Shown piece after piece: positions 38,301-43,197 of a stretch of DNA of 43,197 nt (positions are counted from its first letter, which is position 1; every line of letters starts with the position of its first letter). The stretch comes from Alphaproteobacteria bacterium. GTDB lineage: Bacteria; Pseudomonadota; Alphaproteobacteria; Rhodospirillales; Casp-alpha2. The notes beneath the pieces are model-generated. The model ran no database searches and had not been told where the DNA came from. It saw only the letters and a program-made list of their open reading frames with translations. The stretch is taken from assembly GCA_014382345.1 (NCBI GenBank), contig JACNJX010000022.1:1-43197 (forward strand), written 5' to 3'. Position numbers and translations under genes: made by a program.

Positions 38301-38430
38301 GAAAACCATCCGCGAGCGGGCCGACAAGGTTTACGCCCTGTTCCGGGAATTGATAGAGAGTCCCGCGGCCGAGTTGCCGCCAGAAACCGATAACAAAGAA
38401 AACAAACCCAAAAAGGAGACCCATCCGTGA
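35338..38430 (+). CDS. glnE: bifunctional glutamine synthetase adenylyltransferase/deadenylyltransferase
   Basis: A 1030-residue regulator that adenylylates and de-adenylylates glutamine synthetase according to nitrogen status. Two nucleotidyltransferase domains are evident: LGKLGSRELNYSSDIDLIVLFD in the N-terminal half and LGKLGSREMTASSDLDLVFVY in the C-terminal half, each followed by the helical domain of the family. The ATG at 35338 is chosen over the frame's first ATG because GGAGG lies 8 bases before it. A small GCCGCA-GTC-TGCGGC hairpin lies just upstream at 35305-35319. It overlaps bcp by 4 bases. Confidence 0.96.
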   Translation: MHDFGFLNSKCALPEAANPEMAELGLERWLETVRDAEQAGESGLADFAEGMAEDSLGRKLLDAVFGNSPFLTSVILKEPAFTRRLVEHGPDAALGSILAGLEQCRPGKPDDEALARFLRIAKRQTALAVALADITGVWPLEKVTGALSDFADAALRLAAGHLLRQANEQGTLPLKWPDDPERDSGLIVLALGKLGSRELNYSSDIDLIVLFDPERIDTDDPAALQNRFVRLTQKLVRLMEERTIDGYVFRTDLRLRPDPGVTPIALSVAGAETYYESLGQNWERAAMIKARACAGDIEAGKAFLKRLEPFVWRKNLDFAAIQDIQSIKRQIHAHRGGTKIAVGGHNIKLGRGGIREIEFFAQTQQLIWGGRQTEVRSSVTCETLRALVEVGHCSEDIANEMVRAYEFLRTLEHRLQMINDEQTQTLPQDTDGITKLGVFMGYAGLEDFSEDLIRHLSTVQGHYGDLYDEAPSLSGEAGAGEDGGEGPANLVFTGGDPDPETMATLRAMGFEDPEIVDDAVRGWHHGRVRATRSKRAREILTELMPVVLKEIAHTPSPDVAFLRFDGFLSRLPAGVQLFSMFHANPQLLGLVAEIMGKAPRLADHLSSRPAILDSVLTPDFFDTPPPKQALLEELQGLLGRSDILEQKLDLSRRWNADRRFQIGVQCLRGAIQPGDAGQAFSDIAEAGLAALFPDIEDEFALQHGRIPGKGSGLAVLALGKLGSREMTASSDLDLVFVYTTPGDEAPNAVMSDGDKPLDAVTYFARLSQRLINGLTALTSEGLMYEVDMRLRPSGAKGPIATSLEGFLQYHDGQAWTWEHMAMTRARTVYGPTELCERLSGAIQDILTRTRDGNALLRDVANMRARLDKERHTECLWALKNLRGGLVDIEFIVQYLTLKHAPEHPELLGLGTRATLVGLIEAALLPLDAGQTLTDALDLWQGLQGLLALTIKGEVTQEREDEISRALEQDLVRVAGGVPGKTADYEQLKKTIRERADKVYALFRELIESPAAELPPETDNKENKPKKETHP

Positions 38431-38891
38431 CTCTGAAAATCGGCGACAAAGCCCCCGCCTTTAACCTGCCCACCGACGGCGGCGGAAGCCTCAAGCTCAG
38501 CGACCTCAAGGGCAGGAAAGTCGTGCTGTATTTTTATCCGAAGGATTCGACGCCCGGCTGCACGACGGAAGCGCAGGACTTCCGCGACCGCATCAAAGAA
38601 TTCGAAAAAGCCGGCGCTGCCGTCATCGGTGCGTCGAAGGACAGCGTCAAACGCCACGACAACTTCAAGGCCAAGCAGTCGATCCCCTTCCCCCTGCTGT
38701 CCGACGAGGAAGGAACGCTGTGCAACGATTACGGAGTCTGGGTTCAGAAGAAACTCTACGGCCGCGAATACATGGGCATTGAGCGGGCCACCTTCCTGAT
38801 CGATGAAAAAGGCGTCATTCGCGAAATCTGGCACAAGGTGAAGGTCAAGGGCCACGCCGACGCCGTACTGGACGCGGTTAAGGCGCTCTAG
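38427..38891 (+). CDS. bcp: BCP-type thioredoxin-dependent peroxiredoxin
   Basis: A 154-residue peroxidase of the BCP/PrxQ class. The peroxidatic cysteine is in DSTPGCTTEAQDF. The resolving cysteine found five residues later in many BCPs is replaced by glutamine, so it is either of the one-Cys type or uses the cysteine in TLCNDYG. The GTG start overlaps the glnE stop (GTGA), with AGGAG upstream. It is the second gene of the plus-strand operon. Confidence 0.95.
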   Translation: MTLKIGDKAPAFNLPTDGGGSLKLSDLKGRKVVLYFYPKDSTPGCTTEAQDFRDRIKEFEKAGAAVIGASKDSVKRHDNFKAKQSIPFPLLSDEEGTLCNDYGVWVQKKLYGREYMGIERATFLIDEKGVIREIWHKVKVKGHADAVLDAVKAL

Positions 38892-38900
38892 GCCTTCTCC

Positions 38901-39722
38901 GTGACGGCCCTTCCCGAAAGCCTGAGTGAAGCCGCCCGCGCCGTTATCAGCGAACCGGAACCGGTGGCCAAGGTGGCGCTGACCCGGCGTTTCGCCGACG
39001 CCTGGGACAACGGAAATATAGCCGTCACCGGCCATACTCCGATGCCTGACCGCCCGGCGCGGCCGGCGGCCCCCGAGCTGCGCCCGCCCCGCGACATGCC
39101 GAAACGCAACCCCCGTGGCGAGGCCGGTCGCATCGCCTTCCTGCACGCCATCGCCCACATCGAACTGAATGCCATCGACCTCGCCTGGGACATCCTCGGC
39201 CGCTTCACGGTTGAAGAAATGCCGAAGGCTTTTTTCGACGACTGGGTCGCCGTGGCGCTCGACGAAGCCGAACACTTCGACCTGTTGGCCCGGCGTCTCG
39301 AAGCCCTGGGCGCGGCTTACGGCGATCACCCCGCCCATGATGGTCTGTGGGAAGCCGCCGAAATCACCGCCGACGATCTGGCCGCGCGCCTGGCCCTGGT
39401 GCCGATGGTGCTGGAAGCGCGCGGGCTCGACACCACGCCGAAAGCGGTCCGCCAACTGCGAGACTCCGGCGACGGCGCCAGCGCCGATGTTCTGGAAACC
39501 ATCGCCACGGAAGAAATCCCCCATGTCGCGGCGGGTGTGCGCTGGTTCGAATTCCTTTGTGATAAGCGCGGGCTGGAACCGGTCGCCGAATTCCACCGTC
39601 TTGTCGGCGAGCGGTTCCGTGGCAGCCTGAAGGCGCCGTTCAACGAAGCGGCGCGCGCCGAGGCCGGGTTTTCGCACCACTATTACCGGCCCCTGGCAAG
39701 CTCTCATTCCGGGAAATCTTGA
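38901..39722 (+). CDS. DUF455 ferritin-like protein
   Basis: A 273-residue helical protein of the DUF455 family. Probable di-iron ligands are visible in IAHIELNAIDLAWD, DEAEHFDLL and TEEIPHVAAGVRWF, with the pattern of two E-x-x-H-like motifs typical of ferritin-like folds. The function is not established. It starts with GTG 9 bases after bcp, without a clear Shine-Dalgarno, suggesting coupling. Its placement beside a peroxiredoxin is compatible with an oxidative-stress role, but this is only context. Confidence 0.82.
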   Translation: MTALPESLSEAARAVISEPEPVAKVALTRRFADAWDNGNIAVTGHTPMPDRPARPAAPELRPPRDMPKRNPRGEAGRIAFLHAIAHIELNAIDLAWDILGRFTVEEMPKAFFDDWVAVALDEAEHFDLLARRLEALGAAYGDHPAHDGLWEAAEITADDLAARLALVPMVLEARGLDTTPKAVRQLRDSGDGASADVLETIATEEIPHVAAGVRWFEFLCDKRGLEPVAEFHRLVGERFRGSLKAPFNEAARAEAGFSHHYYRPLASSHSGKS

Positions 39723-39796
39723 CTGCCATCAAGGCGTCGGGGGCGGAACTTGCATCTAATAGTATGTCGTTGTTTAACTGCTGCGGGAGGTTGGTT

Positions 39797-40300
39797 GTGC
39801 TCAACCCCAGCTTGATGGACCGGCACGACGGTAGCTTGGGCGGTGTCCGTGTCATCCTCCACGACACCAACCGGGAATGGTTGCGCATCTTGACCTCCGA
39901 GTTGAAAACCATGGGCCTGATGAAAGTCGACGCGGCGCGGACGCCCAAGGACGTGCTGGTGGCACTGAAGACCGGTGAATATGACGTCGTCATCACCCAC
40001 TGGGACAAAAAACTGATTTCCTTCATCCGCCGGAACCCGGCCAGCCCCAAACCGGAAATCCCCATCATCCTGGTCACCTCCGGCATCGAGATGCAGATGA
40101 TCCTGGGGGCGCGGGATCTCGGCTGCAACGAGATCGTCGCCAAACCGGCCTCGACGGAACAGGTCTACAAACACATCAAGACCGTCGTCACCAAGGACCG
40201 GGAATTTATCCGCGCCGAAAAATTCATCGGACCCGACCGGCGCAGACATTCCGAAAAAAGTCCCGGTGGGGTCGAACGCCGCCAACGCCGGTCCTCTTAG
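39797..40300 (+). CDS. degenerate receiver (pseudo-response regulator) with GPDRR tail
   Basis: A 167-residue receiver-fold protein whose phosphorylation site is lost. The acidic pair is reduced to His22-Asp23 (VILHDTN), and the phospho-acceptor position is His68 (VVITHWDKK, where the paralog at 2784-3278 has VITDWNMP). The threonine (LVTSG) and Lys116 (VAKP) are kept. The tail FIGPDRR...GVERRQRRSS matches the other receiver's tail. The GTG at 39797 is chosen because GGGAGG lies 6 bases upstream; the frame is open back to a TTG overlapping the DUF455 stop. It probably acts without phosphorylation. Confidence 0.82.
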   Translation: MLNPSLMDRHDGSLGGVRVILHDTNREWLRILTSELKTMGLMKVDAARTPKDVLVALKTGEYDVVITHWDKKLISFIRRNPASPKPEIPIILVTSGIEMQMILGARDLGCNEIVAKPASTEQVYKHIKTVVTKDREFIRAEKFIGPDRRRHSEKSPGGVERRQRRSS

Positions 40301-40388
40301 AGGCTTCCCGGCCTTCCCCGTCTGCGCTACCCTGCCATCACGCGAATGAAATACCCGAGTGCAAAACCGGGGGGAAATGGAGACGGCG

Positions 40389-40973
40389 ATGAGCGAAGAA
40401 CCCGACGAAGCGGAGGTTGACGAAGAGGCTGCCGAAAGCGCAGAAGCCGGGGAAGATGCTGAGGGTGAGGTATTCGGCGAAGACGACGAAGACGGCGAAG
40501 ACTCCGGGCAGGCGCCGAAAAAAGGCGGCAAAAAGAAACTCGTTCTGATTATCGCCGCCGCTGTTGTCGTGCTGGCCGGCGTGGGTGGCGGGGCCGCCTG
40601 GTATTTCGGCCTGCTGGATTCCATGCTCGGCGGAAAAAGCCCCACGAAAAAGGCCGTACTCGAACTCAGTGCCCCGGTGCGCCACGAACTGCCGATGATC
40701 AAGGCCGACCTGAAGACCGGCAAATGCCGCTCACCCCTGGTGCGCACCGTGATCGTGATCGAGATCGAGGCCAAGGACGTGGCCCTCATTCAGGCCATGC
40801 AACTCAGGATCACGGACGCCCTCACGACCTATTTCCGGGACAAGGAGCGCCACGAACTTGTCGGCAAGGCGGGCTCGGACAAGTTCCGCTACGACGCCAC
40901 CCGCATCCTCAACAACCTGATCGCGCCGTCGCGCGTCCACTCGCTTCTCTTCAAGGAATTTATTATTCAGTAG
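40389..40973 (+). CDS. FliL-like single-span membrane protein (second paralog)
   Basis: A 194-residue protein with a long acidic N-terminal segment (about 45 residues rich in E, D and A), a basic stretch GGKKKLV, one membrane helix (IIAAAVVVLAGVGGGAAWYFG) and a periplasmic FliL domain ending LLFKEFIIQ, the common FliL ending. The ATG at 40389 is used because GGAG lies 7 bases before it. It follows the degenerate receiver by 88 bases. As with the copy at 12085, no flagellar operon is nearby. Confidence 0.82.
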   Translation: MSEEPDEAEVDEEAAESAEAGEDAEGEVFGEDDEDGEDSGQAPKKGGKKKLVLIIAAAVVVLAGVGGGAAWYFGLLDSMLGGKSPTKKAVLELSAPVRHELPMIKADLKTGKCRSPLVRTVIVIEIEAKDVALIQAMQLRITDALTTYFRDKERHELVGKAGSDKFRYDATRILNNLIAPSRVHSLLFKEFIIQ

Positions 40974-40988
40974 GGAATAAGGGGAGTC

Positions 40989-41054
40989 GTCGGAAACTCG
41001 TCGGAAACTCGTCGGAAACTCGTCGGAAACTCGTCCGAAACTCGTCCGGAACTC
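40989..41054. repeat. six-copy 11-bp tandem repeat
   Basis: Six consecutive 11-mers: four of GTCGGAAACTC, then GTCCGAAACTC and GTCCGGAACTC, with no spacers. The period is close to one DNA helical turn. It begins 16 bases after the FliL stop. Confidence 0.95.
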
Positions 41055-41359
41055 ATCATTTTCGGACTCTCAAAATCCACTAACCTATTGATTTAACACA
41101 TTTTGCGTCTCATAGAACGGCGAAAAACTCATCATTTATCATCATTTTGATTCCAACCGACTGAAAAACAGCCATTTTTTGCGCCGGTTTCCGCAACCAC
41201 CGGCAAACGCCGACGGCCGTGCCCCAAAAAAGCGTTGATGGCATCCTTATTCACAATGTCCAAGAGCATGGGATAAAGAGCGATGGAAAAAACTAGAACA
41301 AACATAGAACATATAAAGAAAAAAATCAAGGAGAATTAGAGGTTTCTCTCTACTTTTCC

Positions 41360-41432
41360 ATGTCTGCTTTCGGGGGCAAAGCAGACATGTTTCAGGGTGT
41401 GGCAAAGAGTCCGCTAATAGCCAAAAGCGGAC
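41360..41432 (+). repeat. dispersed repeat, copy A (left of terC)
   Basis: A 73-base block beginning with an 11-bp inverted repeat (ATGTCTGCTTT and AAAGCAGACAT around a G-rich loop) and containing CAAAGAGTCCG and TAATAGCCAAA. It recurs in the same orientation at 42249-42321 with roughly 58 of 74 aligned positions identical. Confidence 0.85.
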
Positions 41433-41454
41433 GTTCCGCTTCGTGTCCCAGCGC

Positions 41455-42174
41455 CTATGCCCGCTTCCGACGTCGCCGTTTGCTGGCAGCCAGATTGAGG
41501 ACCTCGACCGTGATCGAAAAGGCGATGGCGAAGTAGAGAAAACCCCTTGGGATGTGGAAATGCAGTCCGTCAGCAACCAACGCCGCGCCGATAAGCAGCA
41601 GGAAGCTGAGTGCCAGCATTTTTGTCGTCGGGTGCTTCTGGATAAAGTCGCTGACCGGCCCAGAAGCAACCATCATGATAATCACGGCGATGACGATCGC
41701 GGTGATCATTACCGGCAAAAATTGGGTCAATCCGACGGCGGTAACAATCGAATCCATGGAAAAAATAATGTCGAGGACCATGATTTGCAGGATCGCGGCA
41801 TGGAAGGATAGTGTCTTGCCAGCCGCCCCGGCGTCATCGTCGTGGCCTTCCATAGTGTCATGAATTTCCCACGTTCCCTTGTAGAGAAGGAACAAGCCGC
41901 CGCAGAAAAGAATGATATCCCGCCAAGAAATCTCGAAGTTCCAGAAAACGGCGATGGGCTCGGTCAACCCGATAATCCACACCAGGCTTGCCAGTAGAAG
42001 GACCCGGAAACCCAGAGCCCCAGCCAGCCCGATATACCGCGCCCGGGCCTGTGTTTCCCTTGGCAGGCGCGCCACGACGATTGAAATAAAAATAATGTTG
42101 TCGATGCCGAGAACTATCTCTAGCGCCGTCAGCGTCAACAAACTCGCCCAAATTTGCGGGTCAGTGATATCCAT
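41455..42174 (-). CDS. TerC-family integral membrane protein
   Basis: A 239-residue protein with about seven membrane segments. The conserved acidic motif LEIVLGIDNIIFISIV, repeated in modified form as VLDIIFSMDSIVTAVGL, is the metal-binding signature of the TerC family, whose members are linked to metal (manganese) export at the membrane. The C-terminus is strongly basic (SKRRRRKRA). It is a single gene framed by repeat copies A and B. Confidence 0.93.
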   Translation of the reverse strand: MDITDPQIWASLLTLTALEIVLGIDNIIFISIVVARLPRETQARARYIGLAGALGFRVLLLASLVWIIGLTEPIAVFWNFEISWRDIILFCGGLFLLYKGTWEIHDTMEGHDDDAGAAGKTLSFHAAILQIMVLDIIFSMDSIVTAVGLTQFLPVMITAIVIAVIIMMVASGPVSDFIQKHPTTKMLALSFLLLIGAALVADGLHFHIPRGFLYFAIAFSITVEVLNLAASKRRRRKRA

Positions 42175-42248
42175 GGATTTACTCCCCCTTTTCGTTCGCC
42201 ATCATTATGCTCGTTGGACAGTTTGAAAAAAAGTTGGTGAGGGACCTC

Positions 42249-42321
42249 ATGTCCGCTTTTGGGGGTAAAGCAGACATTTTTCACCACTCAGCAAAGAGTC
42301 CGTTAATAGCCAAATTCAGAC
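42249..42321 (+). repeat. dispersed repeat, copy B (right of terC)
   Basis: Same element as 41360-41432. Its hairpin arms are ATGTCCGCTTT and AAAGCAGACAT, one G-T pair in the stem, followed here by a T-run, so it resembles a plus-strand terminator. The rest of 42175-42428 is AT-rich and holds the promoters of terC and the PAS gene but no recognised gene. Confidence 0.85.
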
Positions 42322-42428
42322 ATCTTTTTGATAGAATCAGCTTGAAAAAAAACTTCTTTTGACTGGAAAACCTGGCGTCATAATTTTTTTTGGGATTTAC
42401 TGAACTGGTATTGCACAAGGAAAGAAAA

Positions 42429-42893
42429 ATGGTTTCTGAAAACTACGAAGATTCAAAGATGCCTGAAACTATGGCGACGTTCGTTGATCTCGTTTCAGCG
42501 GATATGAGTGAGGGCGTTCTGGATTTCAGCAAACTGCAAGGGGAACGCTATATAGATTTTTGGAAATACTTGTGCATTGCAGAAGAGATTAATGAGGAAA
42601 AGGAATTTCAGGTAACTTTTTGGGGTACGGGATTAGTTGAAAATTGCGGAAAGGAAATGACGGGAAAGGCAGTCAATGCAGAGGATTTTGGAGTTGAATT
42701 TGGTGGTTGGGCGAAAAATAAATGCTTTTCCCGTCGCTGCACTGATTGCAAAACGATAATAGACAGGCGTGTGTCATATTTCAACGGAACGGTTGATTGG
42801 GAAAATAGAAATTACGTTAAATGGCACCAGTTTTTTGGCCCTTTAATAAAGAATAATAAAAAGGGTTGGTTCTCGTTGATGTGTTTTAACTAG
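42429..42893 (+). CDS. PAS_5-like sensory domain protein
   Basis: A 154-residue single-domain protein. YIDFWKYLCIAEEINEEKEFQVTFWGTGLVENCGKEMTGK resembles the PAS_5 family of alphaproteobacteria, in which a W-x-G-T-x-(I/L)-V-x-x-x-G-x-(D/E)-(L/M)-T-G-K pattern is typical. A cysteine-rich CFSRRCTDC follows, which is unusual. AAGGAAAG precedes ATG 42429; a start 13 codons upstream is less likely. Codon use is markedly AT-richer than in the rest of the window, suggesting transfer. No output domain is present. Confidence 0.6.
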   Translation: MVSENYEDSKMPETMATFVDLVSADMSEGVLDFSKLQGERYIDFWKYLCIAEEINEEKEFQVTFWGTGLVENCGKEMTGKAVNAEDFGVEFGGWAKNKCFSRRCTDCKTIIDRRVSYFNGTVDWENRNYVKWHQFFGPLIKNNKKGWFSLMCFN

Positions 42894-43144
42894 CAACAGA
42901 TTCTCAGAGCATAATTCATCTTAGGGGCGGCAACGGGTGTGATTAGTCGCCCGATGTCCGCTAAGGGTCTTGGTCGTGTGAAAACGTTTTTGCGATGCGC
43001 GATTTTCCATCGTTGGGACGGAGTAGCGCATCCCGAGCAGTTTCGCCGTTGATTCCCGGATTTTAAGCGTGGTTGCTCGATATTCCCTCCTGAGAGGGCT
43101 TAGGCGGCGTTTTGGCCGGCGTGTCGCGGATAAGGACGGGCCTA
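42894..43144. other. non-coding right end with inverted repeats
   Basis: About 250 bases without a recognised gene. Visible structures: ATGTCCGCT at 42954 like the start of repeat B; a GATGCGC...GCGCATC inverted pair with a long loop around 43002-43035; and CCCTC-CTGA-GAGGG at 43085-43098. This resembles the flank of a mobile element but is not diagnostic. Confidence 0.35.
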
Positions 43145-43197
43145 TCAGGCCCGCACCGCCTTCATCAGAGGCCCCGTTCCCAGGATGTTGATGGCCC
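43145..43197 (-). CDS. 3' end of a minus-strand gene, possibly a transposase (partial)
   Basis: Seventeen codons and a TGA stop (43147-43145) are visible, reading AINILGTGPLMKAVRA at the C-terminus. The window cuts the rest. A GGGCCT-ATC-AGGCCC hairpin overlaps the stop. The non-coding sequence beyond it looks like the flank of a mobile element, so a transposase is suspected. The protein itself is too short to identify. Confidence 0.3.
   Translation of the reverse strand, partial: AINILGTGPLMKAVRA

Larger units (their letters stand above)
40974..41454. other. intergenic region with repeats and no recognised gene
   Basis: After the FliL stop come the tandem repeat (40989-41054), an AT-rich stretch with two similar ACTCATCATT blocks (around 41050 and 41129), then the first copy of a dispersed repeat (41360-41432) and a small AAGCGGA-CGT-TCCGCTT inverted repeat at 41425-41441. 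Short open frames here lack convincing starts. Composition is lower in G+C than in the neighbours. Confidence 0.6.

Noticed and set aside
40989-41054. Possible CRISPR array
   Set aside because: The 11-mers are directly adjacent with no spacers and are far too short; it is a simple tandem repeat.
41132-41329. A 65-codon minus-strand frame with a hydrophobic N-terminus
   Set aside because: It needs a TTG start, lies in an AT-rich gap where hydrophobic frames arise by chance, and the second half has no coherent character.
41360-42321. A composite transposon or integrated element defined by repeats A and B
   Set aside because: No transposase or integrase lies between the repeats, only terC, and no target-site duplications were seen; kept only as dispersed repeats.

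Overview
The window looks like a chromosomal segment of an alphaproteobacterium, most likely Rhodospirillales-like. The evidence is moderately high G+C coding sequence with an AT-rich exception at the right end, an IscR-led SUF iron-sulfur operon, FixJ/TtrR-style two-component genes, lone FliL paralogs, a FecR/RTX exoprotein, and response regulators with a GPDRR-type tail. The assignment rests on gene content and recalled family resemblance, not on a database search. No rRNA, tRNA or CRISPR array was seen.

Layout. 114-3278: guaA, a bacteriohemerythrin, and a convergent receiver/Hpt pair. 3553-5436: an Atm1-type ABC exporter. 5575-11857: a sulfur-oxidation island with a Tat-type SoxW-like thioredoxin, a periplasmic TPR protein, soxZ and soxY, a periplasmic DsrE-like protein, and a TtrR/TtrS-like two-component pair. 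SoxAX, SoxB and SoxCD are absent from the window. 12085-16091: a FliL paralog divergent from a 1058-residue FecR/RTX protein. 16390-28517: a long minus-strand run that starts at cysE and continues through iscR, two IscS/NifS-type desulfurases, sufB, sufC, sufD, sufS, sufU, sufT, sufA, a [2Fe-2S] ferredoxin, a DUF599 protein and mnmA. This links cysteine synthesis, sulfur mobilisation, cluster assembly and tRNA thiolation. 28780-38430: a hydrolase, anmK, tyrS, a YhdP/AsmA-like protein and glnE. 38427-40973: bcp, a DUF455 ferritin-like protein, a degenerate receiver and a second FliL paralog. 40974 to the end: an accessory-looking zone with an 11-bp tandem repeat, a dispersed repeat present on both sides of a terC gene, an AT-rich PAS_5-like gene and what may be the end of a mobile element.

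The most distinctive observation is a 20-bp element (consensus TATTAGGG-N4-CCCC) that occurs in front of both the TPR gene and the dsrE-soxYZ unit. In both places it lies at exactly the same distance from a good -10 hexamer, with further promoter similarity down to that hexamer. This marks the two units as a probable shared regulon of the adjacent TtrSR-like system: a partial, apparently undescribed sulfur-handling module built on SoxYZ, a DsrE-like protein, a SoxW-like protein and a periplasmic TPR protein.
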